Of a stretch of DNA of 64,000 bases, positions 24,486 through 34,744 are shown piece by piece (the stretch's first letter is position 1; every line of letters starts with the position of its first letter). Under the pieces are notes generated by a model. It worked only from the letters and a program-made list of their open reading frames with translations. It was not told the origin of the DNA and did not search any database. The stretch spans positions 1 to 64,000 of the forward strand of contig NZ_RQPJ01000001.1 of NCBI RefSeq assembly GCF_003957295.1, read 5' to 3'. The position numbers were made by a program, and so were the translations under genes. This DNA is from Arenibacter aquaticus. GTDB lineage: Bacteria > Bacteroidota > Bacteroidia > Flavobacteriales > Flavobacteriaceae.

Positions 24486-27400
24486 TTAATTTCCAAAGTT
24501 GTACCGCAAGGTAAAACCTGTATTGATAGAAGTCTGCGGAAATGCTGTGGAAACGGCAAATTTGGAAAAGGAATGGTCGTAAAAGAACAGGGCATTAAGA
24601 CTCTTGCTCAGAGCGTAATCGGCCACAAATTTCATGGAGATCAAATTTTGTCCAGAGGTTATTTGATTGTTATCAATGTCCAGATTACGAATAATAGTTA
24701 TATTGTCCCTTAGGGTTACATCCGCTTTTAGATTCAAATCGCCTTTTAAACGTTGCTTCTGCCCTCCAATATTGGTGACAAACTTTACGTCCTTAAATCT
24801 ATACCCCAGACCTACCGTATATTCCTTGCCGTTGATCTCTGTTAACAAACTATTGTCAAAACTCAAGGACAACGCCCTATCTGTTCGTATCTCCGCCAAT
24901 ACACTCAAGGAGTTTTTCATTTCAAAATCTACTTTGACCAGCGGATTAAATTGGTCTGTAAGCACCACATTGTTCATAATGTTTACTGGCAGAAAATCAT
25001 CATTTTCGGTATTTATTGGCTCTCTACCCTCGTTTTCCAATTGGGTCCGTGTTAAGTTTGTCTGAAAAGAGTTGATACTATAGGCTGATCTATAACCATG
25101 GCTAACGGAGAAACGTTTAAATTTTTTCTTAAACCAAGGGTTCCTCATTAAACCGGTATACTTAATGTTCCAATTGGGAATAGGAACATCCCTAAAGGCG
25201 TCCAAGCTTACTTTATTGGGGTCTTGTCCCGTATACGCAGCAAAAAATGCGGGAAGCAGCACATCCTGACTGGTTTTTCCATAGCGTTCCGGGAATCCAT
25301 CGTCATCCACCTCACCTGTATCGTGGTTTCTTTCGGCTACGATCCTATTGGCAATAGTAATCCTATTTTGTTTGAAGGTTTCAAAACTGGAAGAATCAAA
25401 TTCGTCACTTCTACCAAAGGCCGTGCCTATCATTAAAGTAGAAATACTAAAGTTGCCATAATTGTTGCCTAGGAGATTCACATAATCAAATACGTCGTTC
25501 CCCATATCGGACACATTAAAATTCTCTTGATAGCTCTCGGAATATTGTCTATCCGCCACTAAATCTATAGTAAGGTCTCGGGTAGGCTGGGCCGTGGCCG
25601 TAATATTCAACTGCTTATTGGTATTCTCTATGTACTGCTGATTAAATTCCGGGAAGGTGGTCAACCAACCGTTCCTTGCCGCCTCAAAGCGTACATCGGC
25701 CTGACTACCAAATACAAAGCCTATGGTTGGCTTTGCCGTACCAATAAACCCAACAGATCTGGTATAGCCCGGCAACACCTTACCACTATTCTGGCTATAG
25801 GTAACATTAATTCGCTTTACCATTGTAAGCACATCTATAAATGCATTGATCCCAGCCGAAGCTCCTTTGCTTGCCGCATTGCCCGCTTCCCGGGAAGAAG
25901 GATTACCGCCCTTATCCAAACGAGCAGGTCTCCTGTTGGTTGTTTTGGCATCCTTTCTGCCCAAACCAAGAAAGTCATAGAACCTCTGCATGGTCAAGGA
26001 AGTTGTTAAATTGTGGGTATTGGCATTCTGAACCGTATTGATATCCTCTCCGGCCACCTCGTTTAAGGCATCCCCACCTCTTTGCCAGTCAAAATTACTG
26101 GTATAGGTGTACTGGGCATTGATAAAATCCAAGGCCGGTATCTTATTAAACGGCAACTCATAATTTAACTGCATTTCTTGGGAATGCCTATTGGGCTCAC
26201 CCAGATCAAAAAATCCGTCCCAAAGACCTAGGGCTTGGTTTATATCCGAATCCGAATTCCCTTCTTCTTCAAAATAGTTCCTGACTATATTGTTGTTGGA
26301 GGCCGTTAGGCTTAAGCGCAATGACTTGGTTAAACTGTAATTAATTGCATATTGCCAATTAAACAGGTAATTTCTTTGTTGCAAAAATGGCAGATCCAAT
26401 TTCTCCACACCCGGCTCAAAAACATCCCTAAACTTTTGTTGGTTAAAAGAACGGTTAATATTGGATTGCAGGGAAATACTGGCCGGCAATACATTTAAAT
26501 TCAAATCCTTTAACCACTTTAAATACTTGCCGGTAAAAAGGGAATCTTTTTTGGCAAAGGGTTCCAGGGTGGCCGGTTTAAAGTTGTGGTTGTACACAAA
26601 GCCGGTCACCACATTCTGCTCCTTTAGTTCGTCTATTTCAAAATCCCTATGGTCAACTTCGTTATAAGAATAGTTAAAGGTAAAGTTCTCTATGTCATAG
26701 AAATTGGCGTCGGCCTCCTCGCTCCTATCCTTTCTTACCCCAATAAAGTTTACACTGGTCCTTTTGGTATAGTCTTCTGCCTGTTGCTTAATGGCCTCGG
26801 CATCCTCTGCTGTTTCCGCTGCCGCAATACGATCTTCCAATTTTAGGTCTTCATATACGGGATCAAATTCCGGAGTAATCATCTGTTCGGAAATACCATA
26901 GTTGAACGGCAACTGCAAGCCCCATTTTTCCGGAAACAACTGTCCAATATTCACATTGGTTACCACATCATAGGAAACGGCATCTTCCCTGGCCCGTTCA
27001 TTGGGCATCTGATCTATGGCCCCAAAGCCAGAAGTACTTTTACTACCGGTAGCCGAAACATTGGCAAAATCTGCCATATTCATATCCATGGCCGCGATGG
27101 CTGCCCATCCTCCATTGTTATCCAATCCTGAAAGTCGTAATTCATTAAACCATACCTCGCCCCTCGCAGGAAGGTTATCATCATTTTTAACCCCTACCAT
27201 CATACTGCGTATACTACCAAGGGATGGATTACCGCGAATTCCGATACGTATTTTACCTAAGGTCCGTGGGTCAAACTCATTTACCTGCACCACTTCCCCA
27301 TTGTCTATTTCATAATAATTAACCGTGCTCAGGGTTTGGGCTGAAATTCCTGCCGATTTAACCTTGGACAAATCATCCAAGGAAATATCCAACTCGTTTA

Positions 27401-30400
27401 CATCTGGCCAAATTTCGCTTTCCGAACTTGTCCCATAAGGAGTAAACTGTAGGGGCAACTCTATTTGATAATAGTTTTGTGAGAAATCTGAACCTATCCT
27501 TATAAAGCCCACCAATGGGGTTTCTCCGTCAGCATAATCCGATTCCACAATCTCCTCGGCATGCATAAACATTTTTAGGCTTTTATACTGCCGTACATCA
27601 ATGTTCAAATTCTTGAACACCCCTCTAGCATCCCTGGGTTCCAAATTTTCCACAACAAAGGACAAGGATTGTTCATTTTGACGAATAATGGTATTGTTAT
27701 TATTCAACCTTTCGCGTTCTACCCCTGGAGGCAGCACATAAGGAATTGGGGTTCTGGCAGCATTTTCTTCTATATTTACTGCATTCACATCCACCAAGGT
27801 ACCATCATCCGATGGATCAGAATCCACATCGGGTTCCAAAGAATTGGTATAAGTACGCCAATCACCACGCACCAGGTCCAAGGTTGCAAAACGTAGCACC
27901 ACATTACTAGAGAACCCTGTAAGGTACATCCTCATAAAACTAATGGACCTAAAATCGCTTATACCTCCTATGGCATCGGTAAAATCACTTAGGGGTATCT
28001 TGTACTGAATCCAACGTTCGTTCAAGGTGTTTCCGTTAGGCAGGGATCTTGTTACCCCTTCCTTGATATCCGTAACGTATTTATCGTTAATGGTAGTCCC
28101 AGGCTTTATCCGTATACGGTATTCATAGTAGCTATTTACCGTATTCATGGTTCCGTCCCTGTCTATATCCTCCACATCTGGCAGGGTGGTAGACCCCCTG
28201 TTGCTGTCGCTCACTTCTACGGGGGAGTTACCATCCGGGTTATTGTAATTTAAATAACGTTCCAGAATACTCCCCTCCTTATTCAGGAAATATTCATAAT
28301 TGTCCAATGCAGGATCCTCGGCCGGACCGTTATAGGTAATTCCTCCCTCAAAAGTATAAGTAGCTTCATCTGCATCGGTAAGGCCGTCAAAACCTATATC
28401 CTGCACTCCCCTGTTGTTTTGGTCAGCATCAAAGGCATAAACCAAGGATTGGGTAGCGGGCACTTTACCCCAGCCAGTTTTATAGGTAAGATCACTGGAA
28501 ATAGGATCTACCGGCAAGCCGTTTTCATATTGCTTCCTACCGTCGGGCAATATATCTTCAGAGATATTCCCTAGGTTGATTACCAGATCCCCTGGACTGG
28601 TAGACACTCCATCCACATAGGGATCCAACACCCAGAATTGAACGTATTCTACATTGGACTGTTCAAAATCGGTACTGCTCAAAGATCGCATAATCCCAGC
28701 CCATTTATCCTGTGGCTGCTCGCTCACAAAATCGGGATTGGCATTGTAAGGTCCTTTCATATCCGGATAATAGGCTATATCCAAGGTGTTTTGTGCCAAT
28801 GTCTGCCCTTGTGCCACATCTTGGTTAAAAACATCCTGTATATATATCCTTCTGGTTTCATTGGTAGAAATATCATCATCGCTCAAGGATGTTGGCCGTT
28901 GATTGGAATAAAATATGGGATCTACCGTATACCAGGCCATTTTTGCCCTTCCAAATCCAGATTCCACATTATTGATATCGGTAACAAATTCCACTGGCGG
29001 ACTGGCCATGGACCAACCTAGGAACGACCGTATATCAATGAGTGACTGAGCCCCCTCAAAATCGTCCAAATAAGTAGTTGTCTCTCCCTCAAAATCGGCA
29101 TTACTTGGTGAACCCGGTATTAAATAGGCTACTTCTCCCCTTACCGATAAATTGGATGGAACATCGGTATCTATATTGGGCAGCTTGTTCACTAAGCGCG
29201 TAAGAAAGGGTACTTCGGTAGAGAAATTACTATTTAAACCAAAGATGGTATTGTTTACAGGTTCTATTCCGTAATTGGATTTCTGGGTCAAGGGTTTTTC
29301 GTTGAGATTCAACAAAGTACCTCCCAGCACAAAATTCTCATTGAACTGATGTTCTACATTTACCCCTGTAAACCGTCTTGTTTGCTGCCCAAAGACCGCA
29401 TTGTTTTCTACAGATATATTGATAGGGGTATTGGAAGCTTCCAAACTGGGGTCCAAAATTTGCACCGTACCAGCCTGATAGTTCACCGTGTAGTCTATTC
29501 CTTCCTGCAATTGGCGACCTCCAGCGGTAACCCTTACCGATCCTTGGGGTACATTAAAGGCCCCAATAGGGATCCCATTGGTTCCCTGGGATTTGTACGA
29601 TCCCTTTAAAATAAATTTATTTTTGTCCGCATCCTGTTGGGCCGCTGCCGTAGGCAAGGCGTACATATTTCTAAAAACATACTTCTGTTGATTGGCGTTA
29701 TAACCTTGATCGTCATCCACATCATAGGTACCACCACCTAAGAGATCAAATAGATATTCACCAAAAGGCTCTACCTTGGTGAAAATTATGCTTCCCGTTT
29801 GGGAGTCGATAGTTATACCTTCCACAAAATCGAAAAATCCATCTCCGCCACTCTGAAGGTCGTTATATGCATTTAGCCTATCCAAATTAAACACATCTAG
29901 CAGAATCCTATCTTCCAAGGGCTCCGGGGTGGTGGGCCAGCCAGACCCTGCTCCGGATTCTACCGGAGTAATATAGTTTCTGGGAGTGGTCTCGGCATAT
30001 AAAATATTTAGTTTGAAATCTTCCTGACTTAATTGATAAGCACCGGTAGCATAAATATTTTTCATCATCAAATCCCATATAGGATCTACAACATTGGTGA
30101 TATTACTTTTTAACAGTTTAAGTATAAGGGTGTTGTTGTTCACGGGAATTTCGGCCCCGGCCGATACGGTAGTGGCATCCAAGCCTCCATTGGCAAATTC
30201 CCCAACCTGATATACCTCTCCGTTAAAAGTATATTGAAAAGCCACCCCAAGTACCTCATCATTACTTAGCCTTTGATTCAGGGAGATATACCCCAATTGG
30301 GTATTATAGCTATAATCCCGACCTTCCTCCAGCTTTCTGGCGTTTTCCAAAATGGCGTAATCAAAGCCTTGGTTCACAGTATAACCCGGAATATTAAAAC

Positions 30401-31667
30401 CGCTTTGTACCGTAGCAATATCCCGTACATTGTCATTGAGCACCCCTCCGGCCCCAATTAACAAGGGGTCGTAGTCATTGGCACTGTTTCTAGGCAAATT
30501 ACCCGCCGATGAAGGATTAAAAAAGCCGGCAGGATCTCCATTGTTTTCACCTATACGGGTTCTATCCTGTCTTACCTCACCCAAATCCTGGATGGCTACT
30601 ACGTTTCTAACATTCAGTGTTTGCTGGCTTCTATTGGTAACCCACACTTCCAATCTGGTAATTTGCACCTGACTCCTAATGTAGGGGTAGCTTTCCAAGG
30701 CGGCATCATAATTGTCCCTAAAATAATGGGCCAGGAAAAAGTGTTTATCCTCATCGTAGTCTTGTGCCCTGAGCTCAAAATCGTTCACCGTTCCTCCGCC
30801 TTGAGCCACCACGGTATTATTCTGAGACCGTTGCTCGGAGAACACGGCGGTCACCGTAGTTTTCCCAAACTGCAGTTGTGTTTTTATCCCAAAGAGACTT
30901 TGGGCACCGGTAATCAAAGAACTGTTTAGTGGCATACTCACATTTCCCACTTCAATTTTCTGAAGAATATCATCCTCAGAAGGGGTATAATCCAATTTCA
31001 CCAAATTCTGAAAATCGAAGGTCGCCTCTGTATCGTAGTTGGCAGTAACCTGTAGGCGTTCACCTATTTTACCCAACATACTGAGGCTAATTCTCTGGTC
31101 AAAATCAAAGGAAAGGTTGGTACGGTTTCTTGGGGACAGGGAAGGATTGTCATTTTTTTGCCAGATTACCCCTAAATCCATAGCCACGGAACCTTGTGGA
31201 ATGACCTCAATGGTATTGCCTCCAAATACGCTTTCAAAGAAGCTGTTGTCTACATAAAAATTGGGGAGCAGATTTTTTCGGGCTTCCTCACTTCCTTGCT
31301 TTTTACCGATAAATGCATCTATTTTCTCCTTAAAATAGCTTTTCATCCCCTCTTTGCGCACCAGTTCATAATATTGTTCCGGTGTTAGAATGATAGGGTA
31401 ATCAATATCAAAATCACCAACACTAACCGTATATACATACCTGTCCATATTAGGGTCATAGGTATATTTGGAAACAATACTATCAGGGTTTTCCATCACC
31501 AATTTCCCCAATGCAACCCCGGTTTTCACGGAATCCAATTCCTGCTCATTAGTCTGCTGTCCTTCTGTATCCTGGGCCAAGGAAGTATTGGTTGCACCCA
31601 AAAAAACAAAGAATAGAACGGTAAGCTTAAATAATGATTTAAGATAAAATTTTGCCCCTTTTTTCAA
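24486..31667 (-). CDS. sprA: SprA, giant type IX secretion translocon / gliding protein
   Basis: The 2393-residue outer-membrane protein has an N-terminal signal peptide (about 1-32, ending SLAQ) and long stretches of amphipathic beta-strand sequence consistent with the 36-strand SprA barrel, the pore through which type IX cargo crosses the outer membrane. Hallmarks include VIPQGSVAMDLGVIWQKNDN, DFDQRISLSMLGKIGERLQV and SIRSFLGWSMASPPVEF-like motifs in the motility-associated domains, ending RYNFGN. Size and position 5 bases downstream of ruvA agree with the known ruvA-sprA order in flavobacteria. Gliding itself cannot be concluded without the other gld/spr genes. No frameshift is seen across the 7.2 kb. 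Confidence 0.96.
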   Translation of the reverse strand: MKKGAKFYLKSLFKLTVLFFVFLGATNTSLAQDTEGQQTNEQELDSVKTGVALGKLVMENPDSIVSKYTYDPNMDRYVYTVSVGDFDIDYPIILTPEQYYELVRKEGMKSYFKEKIDAFIGKKQGSEEARKNLLPNFYVDNSFFESVFGGNTIEVIPQGSVAMDLGVIWQKNDNPSLSPRNRTNLSFDFDQRISLSMLGKIGERLQVTANYDTEATFDFQNLVKLDYTPSEDDILQKIEVGNVSMPLNSSLITGAQSLFGIKTQLQFGKTTVTAVFSEQRSQNNTVVAQGGGTVNDFELRAQDYDEDKHFFLAHYFRDNYDAALESYPYIRSQVQITRLEVWVTNRSQQTLNVRNVVAIQDLGEVRQDRTRIGENNGDPAGFFNPSSAGNLPRNSANDYDPLLIGAGGVLNDNVRDIATVQSGFNIPGYTVNQGFDYAILENARKLEEGRDYSYNTQLGYISLNQRLSNDEVLGVAFQYTFNGEVYQVGEFANGGLDATTVSAGAEIPVNNNTLILKLLKSNITNVVDPIWDLMMKNIYATGAYQLSQEDFKLNILYAETTPRNYITPVESGAGSGWPTTPEPLEDRILLDVFNLDRLNAYNDLQSGGDGFFDFVEGITIDSQTGSIIFTKVEPFGEYLFDLLGGGTYDVDDDQGYNANQQKYVFRNMYALPTAAAQQDADKNKFILKGSYKSQGTNGIPIGAFNVPQGSVRVTAGGRQLQEGIDYTVNYQAGTVQILDPSLEASNTPINISVENNAVFGQQTRRFTGVNVEHQFNENFVLGGTLLNLNEKPLTQKSNYGIEPVNNTIFGLNSNFSTEVPFLTRLVNKLPNIDTDVPSNLSVRGEVAYLIPGSPSNADFEGETTTYLDDFEGAQSLIDIRSFLGWSMASPPVEFVTDINNVESGFGRAKMAWYTVDPIFYSNQRPTSLSDDDISTNETRRIYIQDVFNQDVAQGQTLAQNTLDIAYYPDMKGPYNANPDFVSEQPQDKWAGIMRSLSSTDFEQSNVEYVQFWVLDPYVDGVSTSPGDLVINLGNISEDILPDGRKQYENGLPVDPISSDLTYKTGWGKVPATQSLVYAFDADQNNRGVQDIGFDGLTDADEATYTFEGGITYNGPAEDPALDNYEYFLNKEGSILERYLNYNNPDGNSPVEVSDSNRGSTTLPDVEDIDRDGTMNTVNSYYEYRIRIKPGTTINDKYVTDIKEGVTRSLPNGNTLNERWIQYKIPLSDFTDAIGGISDFRSISFMRMYLTGFSSNVVLRFATLDLVRGDWRTYTNSLEPDVDSDPSDDGTLVDVNAVNIEENAARTPIPYVLPPGVERERLNNNNTIIRQNEQSLSFVVENLEPRDARGVFKNLNIDVRQYKSLKMFMHAEEIVESDYADGETPLVGFIRIGSDFSQNYYQIELPLQFTPYGTSSESEIWPDVNELDISLDDLSKVKSAGISAQTLSTVNYYEIDNGEVVQVNEFDPRTLGKIRIGIRGNPSLGSIRSMMVGVKNDDNLPARGEVWFNELRLSGLDNNGGWAAIAAMDMNMADFANVSATGSKSTSGFGAIDQMPNERAREDAVSYDVVTNVNIGQLFPEKWGLQLPFNYGISEQMITPEFDPVYEDLKLEDRIAAAETAEDAEAIKQQAEDYTKRTSVNFIGVRKDRSEEADANFYDIENFTFNYSYNEVDHRDFEIDELKEQNVVTGFVYNHNFKPATLEPFAKKDSLFTGKYLKWLKDLNLNVLPASISLQSNINRSFNQQKFRDVFEPGVEKLDLPFLQQRNYLFNWQYAINYSLTKSLRLSLTASNNNIVRNYFEEEGNSDSDINQALGLWDGFFDLGEPNRHSQEMQLNYELPFNKIPALDFINAQYTYTSNFDWQRGGDALNEVAGEDINTVQNANTHNLTTSLTMQRFYDFLGLGRKDAKTTNRRPARLDKGGNPSSREAGNAASKGASAGINAFIDVLTMVKRINVTYSQNSGKVLPGYTRSVGFIGTAKPTIGFVFGSQADVRFEAARNGWLTTFPEFNQQYIENTNKQLNITATAQPTRDLTIDLVADRQYSESYQENFNVSDMGNDVFDYVNLLGNNYGNFSISTLMIGTAFGRSDEFDSSSFETFKQNRITIANRIVAERNHDTGEVDDDGFPERYGKTSQDVLLPAFFAAYTGQDPNKVSLDAFRDVPIPNWNIKYTGLMRNPWFKKKFKRFSVSHGYRSAYSINSFQTNLTRTQLENEGREPINTENDDFLPVNIMNNVVLTDQFNPLVKVDFEMKNSLSVLAEIRTDRALSLSFDNSLLTEINGKEYTVGLGYRFKDVKFVTNIGGQKQRLKGDLNLKADVTLRDNITIIRNLDIDNNQITSGQNLISMKFVADYALSKSLNALFFYDHSFSKFAVSTAFPQTSINTGFTLRYNFGN

Positions 31668-31672
31668 ACTTG

Positions 31673-32254
31673 CTATAAATTTTTAAGCGCAAATTTAATA
31701 ATGTCCTCTACGCTTAGTCCAGGGTCTTGGCCAACAATTTTGTCCACAACTTTTTCAGCTTGTTTGCGGACAAATCCAAGAACCTCTAATGCAGATAACG
31801 CTTCATCTTTATTTGTATTGTTCGATTGGACGGAAAGTTCATCAATATCGTAAACTTTCAAAACTTTATCTTTTAAATCTAGAATAACACGCTGTGCCGT
31901 TTTGGCTCCTATACCTTTGATTCCTTGAATGGTGGGCACATCACCGCTGGCAATGGCGTCCCTAACCTGGGCAGGGGAAAGGGAAGACAACATTGTCCTT
32001 GCCGTACTGGAACCTATTCCGGAAACAGACAATAGCAGTCTGAATATTTCCCGTTCCGATTTTTCGGCAAATCCAAAAAGGGTATGGGAATCTTCCTTTA
32101 CCTGCAGATGTGTAAATAATTGTATATTTTCCGAATCACCAATCTTAGCAAATGTATTTAAGGAAATATTGACAAAATACCCCACTCCCGCGCATTCTAT
32201 AATAATATGGGTTGGATTTTTTTCAACGAGTTTTCCTCTTAGATGGGTAATCAT
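31673..32254 (-). CDS. ruvA: Holliday junction branch-migration protein RuvA
   Basis: The 193-residue protein binds four-way junctions and loads RuvB. It has the N-terminal OB fold (MITHLRGKLVEKNPTHIIIECAGVGYFV), two helix-hairpin-helix motifs (LLSVSGIGSSTARTML; TIQGIKGIGAKTAQRVILDLKDK) and a C-terminal domain III (about 145-193) that contacts RuvB. It is 65 bases downstream of maeB and 5 upstream of sprA. ruvB is a separate gene at 39-40 kb and no ruvC is in the window. Confidence 0.96.
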   Translation of the reverse strand: MITHLRGKLVEKNPTHIIIECAGVGYFVNISLNTFAKIGDSENIQLFTHLQVKEDSHTLFGFAEKSEREIFRLLLSVSGIGSSTARTMLSSLSPAQVRDAIASGDVPTIQGIKGIGAKTAQRVILDLKDKVLKVYDIDELSVQSNNTNKDEALSALEVLGFVRKQAEKVVDKIVGQDPGLSVEDIIKFALKNL

Positions 32255-32319
32255 TCTATATTACAGATTTCTGGTTAATGGTTTTGGCTATTTGTTGTTC
32301 TACAAGTCTACCTATGGAC

Positions 32320-34614
32320 CTATTTTTTAGACTTCGCCAATTTTCGTTTTTCCCTTTCCTGGGCATCAATGACTGCAACTGCGGTCATATTCACCATTTC
32401 ATCTACGCTTGCCCCAAGTTGTAATATATGCACAGATCGCCTAAGCCCCACCATAATTGGTCCGATGGAATCGGCCTGATTCAACTCTTTAAGCAACTTA
32501 TAGGTGATATTGGCCGCTTCAAGATTAGGAAAAATTAGGGTATTTACCTTTTTACCTGCCAATTTAGAAAAGGGAAATTTCCCTTGATGTAAGTCTTTGT
32601 TGAGGGCAAAATCAATTTGCAATTCCCCATCCACTACCAAATCCGGTTTAGTAGCGTGCAGAATTTTCACCGCTTCCCTCACTTTGGTAGCATGCCCATG
32701 TGAGGAAGAACCAAAGTTGGCATAAGACAATAGGGCCATAACGGGACTAAAGCCAAAAGTAGCTGCCACGTTGGCCGTCATTTTGGCGATCTCGGCAATT
32801 TCCTCTGCGTTAGGATCTATATTTATGGAGGTATCTGCCAAAAACAGGGGACCTCTATCTGTAATCATAATATTTACCGTGGATACTTTTTTAACGTTTG
32901 ACGCTCTTCCTATTACCTCAAAAACAGGCTTCACCACTGTAGGATAGGCTCTGGAATAGCCAGAGATCATACCATCGGCATCCCCTTCCAGTACCATCAT
33001 AGCCGCAAAATAATTGCGCTCCTTCATTTTGGCCCTGGCACCAAACAAAGTAACTCCGCTACGCTGTCTATTTTCAAAATATCTATTGGCGTAGTGATTT
33101 CTTTTTTCGTTGGTTTCATCGGCATGGGAATCTATCACCATAATATCGGCATCAAATTCCAACTCCTCCATCAATTCGGAAATTACCGCCTTATTCCCCA
33201 AAAGAATAGGAATTGCTATCCCTTCCTCATAGGCAATCTGGGCCGCTTTGAGCACATCTAAATGATCGGCCTCGGCATACACAATCTTCTTGGGGTTCAT
33301 TCTTGCCCTATCATGGAGTAGACGAACAATCTTGTTGTCGTTTCCAGAGCGCTGAAGCAGTTCTTCACGGTATTTATCCCAGTCTTCTATGGGCATTTTG
33401 GCCACGCCACTTTCCATGGCCGCCTTGGCTACAGCAGGTGGAATTTCGGCAATAAGTCTAGGATCAAATGGTTTCGGAATTATATAATCCTTGCCAAAGG
33501 CCAACCTAGTCTGCCCGTATGCAATATTTACCTGTTCCGGTACCGGCTCCTTGGTAAGTTCTGCCAAGGCTACAACAGCGGCCATTTTCATGGCCTCATT
33601 TATTTTGGTTGCCCTTACATCAAGAGCACCCCTGAAAATAAAGGGAAATCCAAGAACATTGTTCACCTGGTTAGGATGATCGGACCTTCCGGTGGCCATG
33701 ATGATATCCTTTCTGGTTTTAATGGCCAAATTATAATCTATTTCCGGATTGGGGTTGGCCATGGCAAAAACAATAGGGTCCTTGGCCATGGACAGCAACA
33801 TTTCCGGAGAAACAATATCGGCTATAGAAAGACCAATAAACACATCGGCATCTTTCATAGCTTCTTCCAAGGTGTTTATTTTTCTATCGGTAGCAAACTC
33901 CAGCTTCTCAGCAGACAAATTATCGCGATCGCTACGGATTACCCCTTTGCTATCCAGCATTACTATATTCTTATCACTGGCCCCGAACGCCTTGTAGAGT
34001 CGCGTACAGGATACAGCGGCCGCACCGGCTCCACTGACAACAATACGGACATCCTCAATTTTTTTCTCGGTGATGATCAAGGCATTTAACAGGGCGGCCG
34101 CAGAAATAATGGCCGTTCCATGCTGATCATCGTGCATAACCGGTATATCCAACTCCTCTTTTAAGCGCCTTTCTATTTCAAAGGCTTCCGGAGCTTTTAT
34201 ATCCTCAAGGTTTATCCCTCCAAATGTGGGGGCAATAGTCTTTACAGTTTCTATAAATTTATCAACATCGTTGGTATCCAGCTCTATATCCAAACCGTCA
34301 ATATCAGCAAATATCTTGAACAATAGACACTTCCCTTCCATCACTGGCTTGGAAGCTTCCGGACCAATATCTCCCAAGCCCAATACTGCGGTCCCGTTAG
34401 AGATAACCGCTACTATATTTCCCTTGGAAGTATATTTATATACATTGTCCTTATCTTTCGCAATTTCCAAACAGGGCTCGGCAACTCCTGGCGAATATGC
34501 CAGTCCCAAATCCCTTTGAGTAGCATAAGGCTTGGTTGGAACTATTTTTATTTTTCCCGGTTGGGGCTTGGCATGGTACACCAAGGCCTCACGTCTGGTC
34601 TTTTGCTTGCTCAT
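32320..34614 (-). CDS. maeB: NADP-dependent malic enzyme with phosphotransacetylase-like domain
   Basis: The 764-residue fusion has a malic enzyme part (1-430: LAYSPGVAEPCLEIAKD, HDDQHGTAIISAAALLNAL, NAD(P)-binding VVSGAGAAAVS) that oxidatively decarboxylates malate to pyruvate, and a C-terminal PTA-like domain (about 435-764: VYAEADHLDVLKAAQIA, MISGYSRAYPTVVKP, SYANFGSSSHGHATKV). In studied MaeB proteins that domain binds acetyl-CoA or acetyl-phosphate as an allosteric regulator rather than acting as an enzyme. A promoter is predicted at 34634-34660. It may be the lead gene of a maeB-ruvA-sprA transcript. Confidence 0.95.
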   Translation of the reverse strand: MSKQKTRREALVYHAKPQPGKIKIVPTKPYATQRDLGLAYSPGVAEPCLEIAKDKDNVYKYTSKGNIVAVISNGTAVLGLGDIGPEASKPVMEGKCLLFKIFADIDGLDIELDTNDVDKFIETVKTIAPTFGGINLEDIKAPEAFEIERRLKEELDIPVMHDDQHGTAIISAAALLNALIITEKKIEDVRIVVSGAGAAAVSCTRLYKAFGASDKNIVMLDSKGVIRSDRDNLSAEKLEFATDRKINTLEEAMKDADVFIGLSIADIVSPEMLLSMAKDPIVFAMANPNPEIDYNLAIKTRKDIIMATGRSDHPNQVNNVLGFPFIFRGALDVRATKINEAMKMAAVVALAELTKEPVPEQVNIAYGQTRLAFGKDYIIPKPFDPRLIAEIPPAVAKAAMESGVAKMPIEDWDKYREELLQRSGNDNKIVRLLHDRARMNPKKIVYAEADHLDVLKAAQIAYEEGIAIPILLGNKAVISELMEELEFDADIMVIDSHADETNEKRNHYANRYFENRQRSGVTLFGARAKMKERNYFAAMMVLEGDADGMISGYSRAYPTVVKPVFEVIGRASNVKKVSTVNIMITDRGPLFLADTSINIDPNAEEIAEIAKMTANVAATFGFSPVMALLSYANFGSSSHGHATKVREAVKILHATKPDLVVDGELQIDFALNKDLHQGKFPFSKLAGKKVNTLIFPNLEAANITYKLLKELNQADSIGPIMVGLRRSVHILQLGASVDEMVNMTAVAVIDAQEREKRKLAKSKK

Positions 34615-34633
34615 CTTCTATAGTTTAAAAAAA

Positions 34634-34660
34634 CAAAGTTAACAGTATTCTTTAAAATAA
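34634..34660 (-). promoter_or_regulatory. Likely promoter of maeB
   Basis: Minus-strand TAACTTTG (34634-34641) is a perfect -7 box; TTA (34658-34660) stands in place of TTG at 16 bases. Confidence 0.55.
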
Positions 34661-34744
34661 TAGGATTAAAAAAAGGAAACTCCACAGATTTAAACCAGAT
34701 AAAAAAACCAGTTTACCCCTACCCTTTCCTGGTAGTTTAGGGAA